Below, in pieces: positions 40,946 through 50,598 of a stretch of DNA of 64,000 nt. The notes under the pieces are model-generated. The model saw only the letters and a program-made list of their open reading frames with translations. It was not told the origin of the DNA and searched no databases. Each line of letters opens with the position of its first letter. The first letter of the stretch is position 1. The stretch comes from Rhodoferax sp. GTDB taxonomy: Bacteria; Pseudomonadota; Gammaproteobacteria; Burkholderiales; Burkholderiaceae_C. The position numbers and the translations under genes were made by a program. The stretch is from contig JARWZT010000003.1 in NCBI GenBank assembly GCA_029866205.1, forward strand, positions 124,001 to 188,000, given 5' to 3'.

Positions 40946-42180
40946 GCATCGCCGCGCCAGAACCTGCCCACAAACCCGCCAGCGCGCTTGTGTCAGCGCC
41001 AAAGACGCGCGGCGACTGGGCGCTGGCGCGCCTCATCTGCGGTCATATTTGCCTGCACGCCAGCATGGCGGGCATGCGTTTGGCCGCGCCATTGCTCGCC
41101 CTCAAACTAGGCTACAGCGCGGTGCACGTGGGCTTTTTGCTGGCCTTGTTTTCGCTCAGTCAGGTGTTTTTGGCGCTGCCCGCAGGTCGGTACGCCGACA
41201 AGCACGGGCTGCGCCGCCCCATGGGCCTGGGTGTCATGGTGGCCACATTGGGTGCGCTGTTGTCCCTGGTGTTCCCGGTGTATGCCAGCTTGTGTGCCAG
41301 CGCCTTGTGCATGGGCGCGGCTACGGGAGCCGCGTCGATCGCCTTGCAACGCCATGTAGGGCGCGCAGCCCACGACAGCACCGCGCTCAAAAAGGCCTTC
41401 AGTTGGCTGGCCATTGGCCCGGCCGCATCAAATTTCGTGGGGCCGGTGAGCGCAGGCTTGCTGATTGACCACGTCGGCGCCACGTTTGGCGCGGTAGTGC
41501 CGCTGGCTGGCTTTCGGTCCGCATTTTTGTGCATGGCGCTGCTCCCGCTGCTGTGCTGGTGGTGCGTGCGTGTCACACAAGAGCTACCTGCCGCGCAGCC
41601 CGCCACCGGCGCCCGAGCGCCATCGGCCTGGGCCTTGCTGCGCGTGCCCGCCATGCGCCGCCTGATGCTGGTGAACTGGTTGCTGTCCGCTTGCTGGGAT
41701 GTGCACACGTTTGTCGTGCCTTTGCTGGGGCATGAGCGGGGGTTCAGCGCCTCGGTCATCGGCACCCTGTTGGGCGGATTTGCGGTGGCCGCTGCGCTGA
41801 TCCGCATGGTCATGCCGGTGGTGGCAGCGCACCTCAAGGAATGGGTGGTGCTGAGTGGCGCGATGGTGGCAACAGCCTGCCTGTTTGCGGTCTACCCCTG
41901 GATGGTGTCGCCCTGGACGATGGGTTTGTGCTCCGTCGCTTTGGGGATGGCGCTGGGTTCAGTTCAGCCCATGATCATGAGCACCTTGCACCAAATTACG
42001 CCGCACGCCCAGCACGGGCAGGCGCTGGGTCTGCGTCTGATGGCCATCAATTTATCCAGTGTGGTGATGCCGGTGCTGTTTGGAACTGCCGGGGCGGTGG
42101 TTGGCGTGTCCGTGGTGTTTTGGACGATCGGCGGAATGGTGATGCTGGGTTCGCGCCTGGCCTGGCGACTGCGCGCCTGA
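40942..42180 (+). CDS. MFS transporter
   Basis: A 412-residue major facilitator protein with about twelve membrane helices. The first cytoplasmic loop has the family motif PAGRYADKHGLRRPM (G-x3-D-x-x-G-x-R-R), and the central loop lies near 212-232. It starts with GTG overlapping the rmuC stop (GTGA). Substrate unknown; the family covers drug, sugar and acid transport. Confidence 0.82.
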   Translation: MSIAAPEPAHKPASALVSAPKTRGDWALARLICGHICLHASMAGMRLAAPLLALKLGYSAVHVGFLLALFSLSQVFLALPAGRYADKHGLRRPMGLGVMVATLGALLSLVFPVYASLCASALCMGAATGAASIALQRHVGRAAHDSTALKKAFSWLAIGPAASNFVGPVSAGLLIDHVGATFGAVVPLAGFRSAFLCMALLPLLCWWCVRVTQELPAAQPATGARAPSAWALLRVPAMRRLMLVNWLLSACWDVHTFVVPLLGHERGFSASVIGTLLGGFAVAAALIRMVMPVVAAHLKEWVVLSGAMVATACLFAVYPWMVSPWTMGLCSVALGMALGSVQPMIMSTLHQITPHAQHGQALGLRLMAINLSSVVMPVLFGTAGAVVGVSVVFWTIGGMVMLGSRLAWRLRA

Positions 42181-42227
42181 CAGAGCCGTGCTGTCGCGGG
42201 TTCTGGCCCCACTTACCGCAAACAGGT

Positions 42228-43127
42228 TCAGGTGACGGCTGGCACTGCGTCACCGAGCCCGTAAAAGGCCTTAATGACGTTCCAGGCTTCTTGCGGTGTA
42301 TCGCAATAGTGCAGCAGCCCCAAATCCTTGCGATCAATCGCGCCTTCTTCAATCATCACGTCAAAGTTGATCAGACGCTTCCAGTAACTGCTGCCGTACA
42401 GAATAATAGGCACAGGCTTCTCTTTTTTTGTCTGCACCAGCGTGATGATCTCGAACAGTTCGTCCATCGTGCCGTAGCCGCCAGGAAACGCCACCAACGC
42501 CTTGGCACGCATCATGAAATGCATTTTGCGGGCGGCAAAGTAATGAAACTGAAAATGCAGCGACGGCGTGACATAGGGATTCACCCGTTGCTCGTGTGGC
42601 AGGGTAATGTTCAGCCCGAGGTTGCAGGCACCGATCTCAAAAGCGCCCCGGTTGGCCGCCTCCATCACGCCCGGACCGCCGCCGGTGCAAATGTAAAGTT
42701 GGTCTGATTGCGCGCGTCCCTGACTGTAGCTGGCCACCAGCCGCGCAAACTGGCGGGACTGGTCGTACCAGACAGAGTTGCGCAGGTCACGTTGGGCACG
42801 CTCTGTGTCTGCCGCGTCCGTGCTTTTTTGGGCCTGCGCCATGCGCTCGGCAGCCATTTCCGGCGACACAAAGCGGGCGCTGCCAAACACCACCACCGTA
42901 TGTTCAATACCCTGGCGCGCCAGTTCGAGCTCGGGTTTGAGCATTTCGAGTTCAAAACGGATGCCCCGGGTTTCGCGGCGCAGCAAGAACTCCGGGTCGG
43001 CAAATGCCAATCGGGTTGAATCTGCACCCAGCACCTCTTGCGGGTCGTGCTTGAACTCGCGCCATTCGCTTGCCACCTGGCTGGCGGACAGGGTTGTGGT
43101 GTTTTCCATGGGTGAATTGTCAAACAT
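42228..43127 (-). CDS. LOG-family protein (TIGR00730-like), probable nucleotide phosphoribohydrolase
   Basis: A 299-residue protein of the LOG/lysine-decarboxylase-like family. Its Rossmann core has VVVFGSARF, YICTGGGPGVMEAANRGA and the diagnostic PGGYGTMDELFE near residue 222. Characterised relatives hydrolyse nucleotide 5'-monophosphates (PpnN) or cytokinin ribotides; they are not lysine decarboxylases despite old names. This one has an N-terminal extension of about 85 residues, as in the larger bacterial forms. A second ATG six codons in (43109) is a possible start. Confidence 0.82.
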   Translation of the reverse strand: MFDNSPMENTTTLSASQVASEWREFKHDPQEVLGADSTRLAFADPEFLLRRETRGIRFELEMLKPELELARQGIEHTVVVFGSARFVSPEMAAERMAQAQKSTDAADTERAQRDLRNSVWYDQSRQFARLVASYSQGRAQSDQLYICTGGGPGVMEAANRGAFEIGACNLGLNITLPHEQRVNPYVTPSLHFQFHYFAARKMHFMMRAKALVAFPGGYGTMDELFEIITLVQTKKEKPVPIILYGSSYWKRLINFDVMIEEGAIDRKDLGLLHYCDTPQEAWNVIKAFYGLGDAVPAVT

Positions 43128-43156
43128 CGTGTTCCCGTGTCAATGATCCAAAAAAC

Positions 43157-43179
43157 AAAAAGCTCCCGAAGGAGCTTTT
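43157..43179 (-). terminator. Rho-independent terminator after efp
   Basis: AAAAGCTCC (43158-43166), loop CGAA, GGAGCTTTT (43171-43179). Read on the minus strand it ends efp, with a further T-rich run beyond; it lies 40 bases past the efp stop and in front of the LOG gene start. Confidence 0.82.
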
Positions 43180-43218
43180 ATTGTGCAGGCGCCGTGTGAA
43201 CGGCGCGTGTCGTTCAAA

Positions 43219-43773
43219 TTAGACGCGTTTGCGGTATTCGCCCGTGCGGGTGTCAATTTCGACTTTGTCGCCTTGGGCCACAAAGATTGGCACGCCGATT
43301 TCAAAGCCAGTGGCAATCTTGGCGGGCTTCAATACCTTGCCAGAAGTGTCGCCTTTGACAGCGGGCTCGGTCCAGGTGATTTCGCGTACCACGCTGGTGG
43401 GCAGCTCCACGGAGATGGCTTTCTCGTCGTAGAACACGACTTCGAGTTCCATGCCGTCTTCGAGGTAGTTCAGTGCGTCGCCCATGTTTTCGGCTTCGAC
43501 TTCGTACTGGTTGAACTCTTCGTCCATGCAGATGTACATCGGCTCGGCAAAGTAGGAATAGGTGCAGTCTTTTTTGTCCAGAATGACCTGGTCCATCTTG
43601 TCGTCGGCCTTGAACACGACTTCGGTGCCAAAGTTGGCGATCAGGCTTTTGAGCTTCATGCGCACCGTTGCGGAGTTGCGGCCACCGCGGCTGTATTCGG
43701 TTTTCAGCACGACCATGGGGTCTTTGCCGTGCATGATGACGTTACCGGCGCGAATTTCTTGGGCAATTTTCAT
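43219..43773 (-). CDS. efp: Elongation factor P (arginine-32 type)
   Basis: EF-P relieves ribosome stalling at polyproline. The 184-residue protein opens [14 protein letters not shown] and has the three-domain EF-P/eIF5A layout ending [11 protein letters not shown]. The tip of domain I is [11 protein letters not shown], with arginine at position 32 rather than lysine. This is the residue rhamnosylated by EarP in betaproteobacteria and Pseudomonas, and earP is the next gene upstream. The longer frame before ATG 43773 overlaps earP and is not real. Confidence 0.96.
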   Translation of the reverse strand: MKIAQEIRAGNVIMHGKDPMVVLKTEYSRGGRNSATVRMKLKSLIANFGTEVVFKADDKMDQVILDKKDCTYSYFAEPMYICMDEEFNQYEVEAENMGDALNYLEDGMELEVVFYDEKAISVELPTSVVREITWTEPAVKGDTSGKVLKPAKIATGFEIGVPIFVAQGDKVEIDTRTGEYRKRV

Positions 43774-43877
43774 AGTGAATAAAAGAGGGTTGATCTCGGT
43801 CTGCGGGTTAGGCCGCAATGTGCGGCGGGGCGAGAGATGCGCGCAATCGGCGCTCAAAAGCAGCAAAGCCGCTAATT

Positions 43878-45116
43878 TTATCGCGTTTTCTGTTTCAGAT
43901 CGGCTGCGCCCACGGCCTGTACAAAGCCGCAGAGCTGGGTCACCAAATCCGTTTGCTGCGCCAATTGCACCTGCGTGCCCTGGGCCCAAGCCCGCCAGCC
44001 CCCGGGCCAATCCGACGCTGCCGCTTCGGTGTCCGCTTGCGGCAGGCCCCAAGGCAGCTCCAAATCGCCGCCCAAGGGTTCCAGGCAGTTCCATTGGGCG
44101 TGCCAGGCGCGCACTTCAACCGGCGCATTCAATGCTTCCAAAAAAGACGCCAGTTTGGCCCGGTGCGCGCCATCGTCCTGCGGGTAGATCTGCCAGACAA
44201 AGGGTCGACCGGCCCACAGGGCACGGACCAAAGAGTCTTCACCTCTCACAAAGTTCAAATCACAAGCCCAAAGCAAGGCGTCAAATTCGGTCTGTGGGAA
44301 CCAAGGCAGATACGTCATCCGCAGTGACCCAGAGTCAGGGGACAAGCAAGAGATTGCTTTTTCGACGGACTCTTGCGTCGCTCCCGCGGTAACCAGCAGG
44401 TGCACCGACCTGCCTTGCCTGCAAAGCAGTGACAGCAATTGCTCGACCGGTGCCGTGGCGTAGCAAAACAAGGAGACCAGCGCCTCGCCCCGGTCGACAA
44501 TATTGTGGTGTTGAAGCCATTGGTGCCGGGCAGCGTTGTCCCGAGCATTGCGCATGGTAAGCAGCCCCGGCTCGCGCAGCAGGCCGCCCGTGCGTGGCGT
44601 AAAGCCCGGGTAGAAAAAATGCTTGGTCCAGCCTTTGGCCGGGCCCGACATCACCGGCGAGGGCAGGCCGTGGCAGCGCTCCACAAAGTTTTCGGCGCTC
44701 AGGTATTCCAGGTTCATCCATACCGGCGCAGCGGTGCCGGTGAACCGCTGCGCGTGGGCCCGTGCCGCCACAAAAGCGTCAGGCAAGGTGCAAGCAAAGC
44801 TCTCGATCCAGACTTGGGCCGGCTCCAGCGCGGCCAAGACGCTGAAATCGCTGGCTTCGCCCCACGCCCGCACCGAGATACCGGGCCAGCGCCCCTCAAG
44901 GGCACCTGGCGCCATCCACGGCAGGGCTCCAAAGTCGTCCAGCCACAGTCGCACGCGGTGACCCCGGGCGGCCAGGTCCGCACTCAGGCGCCAGCACACG
45001 CCAATGTCGCCAAAGTTATCAATCACCTGGCAAAAAACGTCCCACAGCCACCCATCGGCCGTGGACCGCACGGTGGCCAACGGTTCGTTCACTGGCGTTT
45101 GGGGGCGTGGATGCAT
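43878..45116 (-). CDS. earP: EF-P arginine rhamnosyltransferase
   Basis: EarP (formerly DUF2331) transfers rhamnose from dTDP-rhamnose to arginine 32 of EF-P, activating it. The 412-residue GT-B glycosyltransferase has the N-terminal catalytic-Asp motif [15 protein letters not shown] and the C-terminal nucleotide-sugar site [26 protein letters not shown]. It lies directly before efp on the same strand with a gap of about 100 bases, the standard earP-efp pair. Confidence 0.94.
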   Translation of the reverse strand: MHPRPQTPVNEPLATVRSTADGWLWDVFCQVIDNFGDIGVCWRLSADLAARGHRVRLWLDDFGALPWMAPGALEGRWPGISVRAWGEASDFSVLAALEPAQVWIESFACTLPDAFVAARAHAQRFTGTAAPVWMNLEYLSAENFVERCHGLPSPVMSGPAKGWTKHFFYPGFTPRTGGLLREPGLLTMRNARDNAARHQWLQHHNIVDRGEALVSLFCYATAPVEQLLSLLCRQGRSVHLLVTAGATQESVEKAISCLSPDSGSLRMTYLPWFPQTEFDALLWACDLNFVRGEDSLVRALWAGRPFVWQIYPQDDGAHRAKLASFLEALNAPVEVRAWHAQWNCLEPLGGDLELPWGLPQADTEAAASDWPGGWRAWAQGTQVQLAQQTDLVTQLCGFVQAVGAADLKQKTR

Positions 45117-45199
45117 ACCTGCGATTGTCTACCGGCCATGCGCACCGCGCCGCATGCATCGGCCAAAAACGGCAGACCAAAACGGCTGACAATAGCCCC

Positions 45200-47158
45200 A
45201 TGACTGACCCCGTTCATTCCGACGAACTTTTGCGCCAAGTGGCTGCCTTGCCAACGCTGCCCGGCGTTTACCGCTACTTTGACGCCCAAGACCAGGTGCT
45301 TTACGTGGGCAAGGCCATCAGCCTCAAGAAGCGCGTGTCCAGCTACTTCCAAAAAAATCACGGCGGCACCCGCATTGGTCACATGGTCAGCAAAATCGTC
45401 AGGCTCGAGACCACGGTGGTGCGTTCCGAGGCCGAGGCGCTGCTGCTTGAAAACAACCTCATCAAGACCCTCAACCCGAAATACAACATCTTGTTTCGGG
45501 ACGACAAAAGCTATCCCTACCTGAAGATGACGGCGGCGTCGAAGGCCGCCGCCACGGGCAACAAAGCAGGCGCAGCGGCTCCGCAGTTTTCAAGGGTGGC
45601 GTATTACCGGGGTGGGGTCGAAAAAAAACACCACTACTTTGGACCGTACCCCAGCGCCTGGGCCGTTAAAGAAGCCATCTTGCTCATGCAAAAGGTGTTT
45701 CGGCTGCGCACTTGCGAAGACTCCATCTTCAGCAACCGCACGCGCCCCTGTTTGCTGTACCAGATCAAGCGGTGCTCGGGCCCCTGCGTGGGTCATATCA
45801 GCGCTGAAGACTATGCCCAAGACGTCCACGAGGCACAAAAATTCTTGCGGGGCGATGCCCAGGAGGTCATGCGGTCTTTGGAGTCTCGCATGATGGCGCA
45901 CGCCGAGCGGCTGGAGTTTGAGCAGGCGGCCGAGCTGCGCAACCAAGTGGCCGCCCTGTCCAATGTGCTGCATCAGCAGTCGGTGGACAACGTGTCTGAC
46001 CGCGATGTCGACATCCTGGCGGTCAAAGTGCAGGGGGGCAAAGCCTGCGTCAACCTGGCGATGGTGCGGGGTGGCCGGCACCTGGGCGATCGGCCCTATT
46101 TCCCGGTCCATGTGGAAGACGCTGCGGTGCTCATTGAAGACGACGATTCGTCTTTGGGCGTGCCGGTGGCGGTGGAGGCCCAGGTGCTGGAAGCCTTTTT
46201 GGCACAGCATTACATCGGTCTTCCCATGCCTTCGGTGTTGGTGGTCAGCCACCCGGTGGACAAAGCGCTGCTTTCGGCGCTCTCGGATCAGCATGGGTTT
46301 CGGGTCACGGCAGTGCACCAGCCGCGGGAGCAGCGCCGGGCTTGGCTCGACATGGCGCAAACCAACGCCGCGCTGCAGTTGGCCCGCCTGCTGGCCGAAG
46401 AAGGCTCCCAACAGGCCCGCACCCGTGCGCTGGCCGAGGCGCTGGACTTGGTCAATGACGACCTGGATGCACTGCGCATCGAGTGCTTTGACATTTCGCA
46501 CACGGCAGGCGAAGCCACCCAAGCCTCGTGCGTGGTGTTTCAGCACCACGCCATGCAAAACGCCCAATACCGGCGCTTCAATATCGAGGGCATCACTCCC
46601 GGCGACGACTACGCCGCCATGCGACAGGTTTTGACCCGGCGTTACAGCAAGACGGCCGAGGCGCTGGCGCAGGCCAAGCATGCGGGCGTGCCGCCATCGG
46701 GCAGCGACCGCTTGCCTGATTTGGTGCTGGTCGACGGCGGCAAAGGCCAGGTTTCCATGGCGCGCGAGGTGTTTGAGTCACTGGGGCTGGACCTGTCCCT
46801 GATCGTCGGGGTGGAAAAAGGCGAGGGACGCAAAGTCGGGCTCGAAGAACTGGTCTTTGCCGATGGCCGCGACAAGGTCTATTTGGGCTCCGACTCTGCT
46901 GCCCTGATGTTGGTGGCCCAAATCCGCGACGAGGCCCATCGCTTTGCCATTACCGGCATGCGCGCCCAGCGTGCGCGGGTCCGGCTCAGCGGCGGCAAGC
47001 TGGAGGAAATTCCGGGCGTGGGCCCCAAGCGTCGGGCTAAATTGCTGCAGCGCTTTGGTGGCGTGCGTGGCGTCACCATGGCCAGCGCCAAAGACATTGC
47101 GTCCGTCGAAGGCATCTCACCGGAATTGGCCGAAGAGATTTACCGGGCGCTCCATTAG
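45200..47158 (+). CDS. uvrC: Excinuclease ABC subunit C
   Basis: UvrC makes both incisions in nucleotide excision repair. The N-terminal GIY-YIG domain ([24 protein letters not shown]) is followed by the UVR helical hairpin ([16 protein letters not shown]), the RNase-H-like second nuclease ([26 protein letters not shown]) and C-terminal HhH motifs ([17 protein letters not shown]). The 652-residue length and the start [20 protein letters not shown] at ATG 45200 are right; an earlier in-frame ATG overlaps the earP promoter region. Confidence 0.96.
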   Translation: MTDPVHSDELLRQVAALPTLPGVYRYFDAQDQVLYVGKAISLKKRVSSYFQKNHGGTRIGHMVSKIVRLETTVVRSEAEALLLENNLIKTLNPKYNILFRDDKSYPYLKMTAASKAAATGNKAGAAAPQFSRVAYYRGGVEKKHHYFGPYPSAWAVKEAILLMQKVFRLRTCEDSIFSNRTRPCLLYQIKRCSGPCVGHISAEDYAQDVHEAQKFLRGDAQEVMRSLESRMMAHAERLEFEQAAELRNQVAALSNVLHQQSVDNVSDRDVDILAVKVQGGKACVNLAMVRGGRHLGDRPYFPVHVEDAAVLIEDDDSSLGVPVAVEAQVLEAFLAQHYIGLPMPSVLVVSHPVDKALLSALSDQHGFRVTAVHQPREQRRAWLDMAQTNAALQLARLLAEEGSQQARTRALAEALDLVNDDLDALRIECFDISHTAGEATQASCVVFQHHAMQNAQYRRFNIEGITPGDDYAAMRQVLTRRYSKTAEALAQAKHAGVPPSGSDRLPDLVLVDGGKGQVSMAREVFESLGLDLSLIVGVEKGEGRKVGLEELVFADGRDKVYLGSDSAALMLVAQIRDEAHRFAITGMRAQRARVRLSGGKLEEIPGVGPKRRAKLLQRFGGVRGVTMASAKDIASVEGISPELAEEIYRALH

Positions 47159-47177
47159 GCGTGCCACAATCCAAGTC

Positions 47178-47753
47178 ATGTTCACGACTATTCCGACGCT
47201 CTTGACATGGACTCGCATCTTTGCGATCCCCTTGATCGCGGGAGTGTTCTATTTGCCAGAAGCCAGCGCGTCGCTGGCCGAAAAAAACCTGGCGGCCACC
47301 CTGATGTTCGTGGCCTTTGCTTTAACCGACTGGCTTGACGGCTACCTGGCGCGCAAATTGAACCAGACCTCGTCCTTTGGCGCGTTTCTGGACCCCGTGG
47401 CAGACAAATTTCTGGTGTGCGCCTGCGTCTTGGTGCTGGTGCACTTGCAGCGCGCCGACGTGTTTGTGGCCCTCATCATCATCGGACGCGAAATCGCGAT
47501 TTCGGCACTGCGCGAATGGATGGCGCAGATTGGCGCCTCCAAAAGCGTGGCGGTTCACATGATTGGCAAGCTCAAGACAGTGGCGCAAATGGTCGCCATT
47601 CCATTCCTGTTGTTCGACGGCCTGCTTTTTGGCGTGGTGGACACCCACGCCTGGGGCGTTGTGCTGATCTGGGCTGCAGCCGCGCTTACCGTGTGGTCCA
47701 TGGTTTTCTATCTGCAAAAAGCCGTGCCTGAAATTCGGGCGCGAAACAAGTAG
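47178..47753 (+). CDS. pgsA: CDP-diacylglycerol-glycerol-3-phosphate 3-phosphatidyltransferase
   Basis: PgsA makes phosphatidylglycerol phosphate, the committed step to the acidic phospholipids. The 191-residue membrane protein begins MFTTIPTLLTWTRI at ATG 47178 and has the CDP-alcohol motif DGYLARKLNQTSSFGAFLDPVADK, i.e. D-G-x2-A-R-x8-G-x3-D-x3-D. About five or six membrane helices are visible. It follows uvrC after 19 bases, as uvrC-pgsA in E. coli. Confidence 0.95.
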   Translation: MFTTIPTLLTWTRIFAIPLIAGVFYLPEASASLAEKNLAATLMFVAFALTDWLDGYLARKLNQTSSFGAFLDPVADKFLVCACVLVLVHLQRADVFVALIIIGREIAISALREWMAQIGASKSVAVHMIGKLKTVAQMVAIPFLLFDGLLFGVVDTHAWGVVLIWAAAALTVWSMVFYLQKAVPEIRARNK

Positions 47754-47872
47754 GCTGCAGTCGTCAATTATTTGCGGTTCGACTTAAGCAGGCGCCAAAT
47801 TTGCGCATAAACTGTGCTCCCGAATAAAGCGGCAAGACGATCTATCGCTTGCTCGCCCGACAAGGATCCGCT

Positions 47873-48145
47873 GTGAACAAGACTGAATTGATTGAACATA
47901 TCGCCAAGCACGCAGACATTTCCAAGGCCGCCGCGACGCGCGCACTGGAGTCAACGTTGGGCGCGGTCAAGACCACTCTTAAGAAAAACGGAACGGTATC
48001 TTTGGTGGGTTTTGGGACTTTTTCTGTCACCAAACGCGCAGCGCGCGCGGGTCGCAATCCCCGCACGGGCGATGCGATTAAAATCAAGGCAGCCAAGGTT
48101 CCCAAGTTTCGTCCAGGCAAGGCCTTGAAGGACGCGTTGAACTGA
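47873..48145 (+). CDS. hupB: DNA-binding protein HU (beta type)
   Basis: A 90-residue histone-like protein that bends and compacts [23 protein letters not shown] and the [22 protein letters not shown] arm, with the intercalating Pro, are the HU signature. The start is GTG at 47873 with AAGGAT six bases upstream; a longer upstream frame is not needed. The 119-base gap before it should hold its promoter, but I found no strong hexamers. Confidence 0.94.
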   Translation: MNKTELIEHIAKHADISKAAATRALESTLGAVKTTLKKNGTVSLVGFGTFSVTKRAARAGRNPRTGDAIKIKAAKVPKFRPGKALKDALN

Positions 48146-48155
48146 ATTTTTAGTG

Positions 48156-48231
48156 GGGTGATTAGCTCAGTTGGTAGAGCGGCGCCTTTACACGGCGTAG
48201 GTCGGCGGTTCGAGCCCGTCATCACCCACCA
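48156..48231 (+). tRNA. tRNA-Val (anticodon TAC)
   Basis: A full cloverleaf: acceptor GGGTGAT pairs with ATCACCC, the D arm is GCTCAGTTGGTAGAGC, the anticodon stem GCGCC/GGCGT encloses TTTACAC with TAC at 34-36, and the T arm contains GGTTCGAGCC. The CCA end is encoded. It lies ten bases after hupB and may be part of its transcript. Confidence 0.97.
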
Positions 48232-48249
48232 CCCACTTAGCACTAGAGC

Positions 48250-48278
48250 AAAGGCGAGCTGTCCAGTTCGCCTTTTTT
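48250..48278 (+). terminator. Rho-independent terminator after tRNA-Val
   Basis: AAAGGCGAGCT (48250-48260) pairs with AGTTCGCCTTT (48265-48275, one G-U) around GTCC, followed by more T. It ends the hupB/tRNA-Val transcript 21 bases before the ppiD start. Confidence 0.85.
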
Positions 48279-48298
48279 GTTTTATCTGGAGATAGCGC

Positions 48299-50230
48299 AT
48301 GTTCGATTTCGTACGCAAGCACACCAAGATCTTGATGGCGGTGATGTTTTTGCTCATCATTCCAGCCTTTGTGCTCGTCGGTGTCGATGGCTACCAACGT
48401 ATGAACGAAAGTGGCGCCGCAGTGGCCAAAGTGGCCAGCCGCAGCATCACCCAAGCGCAGTGGGACGCTTCGCACAAAAACCAGGTGGATCGCATGCGCG
48501 CCCAAATGCCCGGTCTGGACGCCAAGATGCTGGAGTCTCCCCAAGCCCGTTACGAGACCCTGGAGCAGCTGGTGCTTGAGGCCGTGCTCGAAGAGGCCCT
48601 GACCGATTCCCACCTCAATATCAGCGATTCCCGGTTGGCCAAAGAGTTGCAGCAAAACCCGGCCATTGCGGCCTTGCGCAAGCCCGATGGGCAGCTCGAC
48701 ATGGAGCGCTACCGTGCGTTGGTGGCCAGTCAGGGCCTGACGCCTGATGGCTTTGAGGCGCGCATTCGGCACGATATCTCGGTTCGCCAAGTGCAGGGCG
48801 GGTTGATGGGTTCGGCCTTTGCGCCCAAGGGCGTGGCCGATATGGCCTTGAATGCTTTTTTTGAGCGCCGCGACGTACAAATCGCGCGTTTCAAACCGTC
48901 TGACTTTGCCGACAAGATCACTTTGTCTGATGCCGATATGGAGGCCTTTTACAAGGCCAATAGCGCCTTGTTTCAAGCGCCTGAGACGGTAGACCTGGAA
49001 TACCTGGTACTGGACCTGGCGGCGGTCAAAAAGACCATTACCGTGGCAGAAGATGATCTGCGCACCTATTTTGAGCAAAATGCCGCCCGCACCGAAGCCA
49101 AAGAAGAACGCCGCGCCAGCCATATCCTGATCAATGCGCCCAAAGACATGAAGGCCGCCGAGCGCCAAAAAGCCAAAGAAGTGGCGCAGCAACTGTTGCT
49201 CAAAGTCACAGAAAAGCCCGATACCTTTGCCGCCACCGCGTCCAAGTTTTCACAAGACACCGGTTCCGCAGCCAAGGGCGGCGATCTGGAGTTTTTTGGC
49301 CGGGGCGCGATGGTCAAACCGTTTGAAGATGCCGTGTTTGCCATGCGCAAGGGTGAAATCAGCACCTTGGTGGAGTCTGATTTTGGTTACCACATCATCA
49401 AACTCACCGACATCAAAACGCCCCCCAAACCTACCTTTGAGAGCGCCCGCGCCACTCTGGAAGTTGAGCTCAAAAACCAACAGGCTCAGCGCAAGTTTGC
49501 CGAAGTGGCAGAGACCTTTTCCAACGGTGCCTATGAGCAGTCTGACACGCTCAAGCCGCTTGCCGAACGCCTGAAGCTGGAAATCAAAACCGCCAAGGGC
49601 GTGCTGCGCAACCCCGCGCCCGGTGCGGCTGGCGTGCTGGCCAATCCCAAGCTGCTGGCGGCTGTTTTTGGCCCTGACGCGCTGGACAAAAAGCACAACA
49701 CCGAAGTGATTGAGACCGGCCCCAGCGAGCTTGTGACCGCACGGGTCTCGGCCCATACGGCTGCGCGCACCTTGCCTTTGGACGAAGTGCGCGGCCAGGT
49801 AAAAGCGCGCTTGTTGTCCAGCCGTGCCACCGAAATGGCCAAGGCAGAGGGCACTGCGCGGCTTGCCGCCTGGAAAGCCAGCCCCGACAGCGCCACGCTG
49901 AAAGAAGCCGCCGTGGTCTCCCGCGAGCGCGGTCAGGCTATCACCGGCACTTTGCTTGAAGGCCTGATGGGCGCAGACACGCAAAAACTGCCTGCCTGGG
50001 TGGGTGTGGACTTGGGTGGCCAAGGCTATGCGGTGGCCCGCATCAACAAAGTTTTGCCGCGTACCGAGCCCGAGGTCGCCGCAGCCAGCCAAGAGCGCGC
50101 CCAGTTTGCCCAATGGCTGGCATCGGCCGAAGCCCAGGCCTACCTCGAACTGCTGAAAAAGCGTTTCAAGGTACAAATCAAGGTGCCACGCCCCGATTCG
50201 TCGGCCACGGCCCTCGCCAATAATTCGTAG
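48299..50230 (+). CDS. ppiD: Peptidyl-prolyl isomerase PpiD-like periplasmic chaperone
   Basis: A 643-residue membrane-anchored chaperone near the Sec translocon that helps newly exported proteins fold. One N-terminal membrane helix lies at about 11-30 (MAVMFLLIIPAFVLVG). A SurA_N-like chaperone domain covers about 35-225. The parvulin domain at about 270-380 has RRASHILINAP, GGDLEFFGRGAMVKPFEDAVF and SDFGYHIIKLTD. A second chaperone part completes the C-terminus. Downstream of hupB, ppiD follows the E. coli order hupB-ppiD. Confidence 0.92.
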   Translation: MFDFVRKHTKILMAVMFLLIIPAFVLVGVDGYQRMNESGAAVAKVASRSITQAQWDASHKNQVDRMRAQMPGLDAKMLESPQARYETLEQLVLEAVLEEALTDSHLNISDSRLAKELQQNPAIAALRKPDGQLDMERYRALVASQGLTPDGFEARIRHDISVRQVQGGLMGSAFAPKGVADMALNAFFERRDVQIARFKPSDFADKITLSDADMEAFYKANSALFQAPETVDLEYLVLDLAAVKKTITVAEDDLRTYFEQNAARTEAKEERRASHILINAPKDMKAAERQKAKEVAQQLLLKVTEKPDTFAATASKFSQDTGSAAKGGDLEFFGRGAMVKPFEDAVFAMRKGEISTLVESDFGYHIIKLTDIKTPPKPTFESARATLEVELKNQQAQRKFAEVAETFSNGAYEQSDTLKPLAERLKLEIKTAKGVLRNPAPGAAGVLANPKLLAAVFGPDALDKKHNTEVIETGPSELVTARVSAHTAARTLPLDEVRGQVKARLLSSRATEMAKAEGTARLAAWKASPDSATLKEAAVVSRERGQAITGTLLEGLMGADTQKLPAWVGVDLGGQGYAVARINKVLPRTEPEVAAASQERAQFAQWLASAEAQAYLELLKKRFKVQIKVPRPDSSATALANNS

Positions 50231-50258
50231 AGGTCAATGGTTTGGCTGCAAGGGCAGC

Positions 50259-50264
50259 TATAAT
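50259..50264 (+). promoter_or_regulatory. Candidate -10 element (TATAAT) for tRNA-His
   Basis: A perfect TATAAT lies ten bases before the tRNA-His 5' end, so the start would be close to the mature end. No convincing -35 hexamer is seen. A GC-rich discriminator (GGGGC) follows, as usual for stringently controlled tRNA promoters. Confidence 0.55.
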
Positions 50265-50274
50265 TTGGGGCTTC

Positions 50275-50351
50275 GGTGGCTGTAGCTCAGTTGGTAGAGT
50301 CCAGGATTGTGATTCCTGTTGTCGTGGGTTCGAGCCCCATCAGCCACCCCA
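50275..50351 (+). tRNA. tRNA-His (anticodon GTG)
   Basis: The acceptor GTGGCTG pairs with CAGCCAC. An extra G at -1 (50275) opposes discriminator C (50348), the histidine identity pair. The anticodon stem CAGGA/TCCTG encloses TTGTGAT with GTG in the middle. CCA is encoded (50349-50351). Confidence 0.97.
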
Positions 50352-50368
50352 TATAAAACAACAACTTA

Positions 50369-50397
50369 GCCTCGGTTCGCAAGACCGGGGCTTTTTT
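50369..50397 (+). terminator. Rho-independent terminator after tRNA-His
   Basis: GCCTCGGT (50369-50376) pairs with ACCGGGGC (50384-50391, one U-G), followed by six T. Confidence 0.85.
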
Positions 50398-50545
50398 GTT
50401 TGTGCGCATTACGGACTGAATACAGACTGCGGCACCGGGTTTTTACCCGCACACCCTCAAGATTTGCCATCCTAGCCTCTGGGGCAACTCGCCTGATCTT
50501 GCCCAACACTCATTTTTCGGTCAAAACCACCTAGAAGCTCACGCC

Positions 50546-50577
50546 ATGAGCCTGACTGAGCCTAATCTGAGGCTCAT
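50546..50577. promoter_or_regulatory. Triplicated TGAGCCT element upstream of the macro-domain gene
   Basis: ATGAGCCT at 50546-50553, TGAGCCT at 50557-50563 and the inverted AGGCTCAT at 50570-50577. Two alternative hairpins can form, with loops of 16 or 6 bases. It lies 21 bases before the macro-domain ATG, where it could be an operator or an RNA switch. Confidence 0.45.
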
Positions 50578-50598
50578 TACCAACTCAGGTGGAACAGC

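Noticed and set aside
50275..50351. tRNA-His as attachment site of an integrative element
   Set aside because: I saw no integrase gene and no downstream copy of the tRNA 3' end; the composition break is 6.6 kb away at about 56950.
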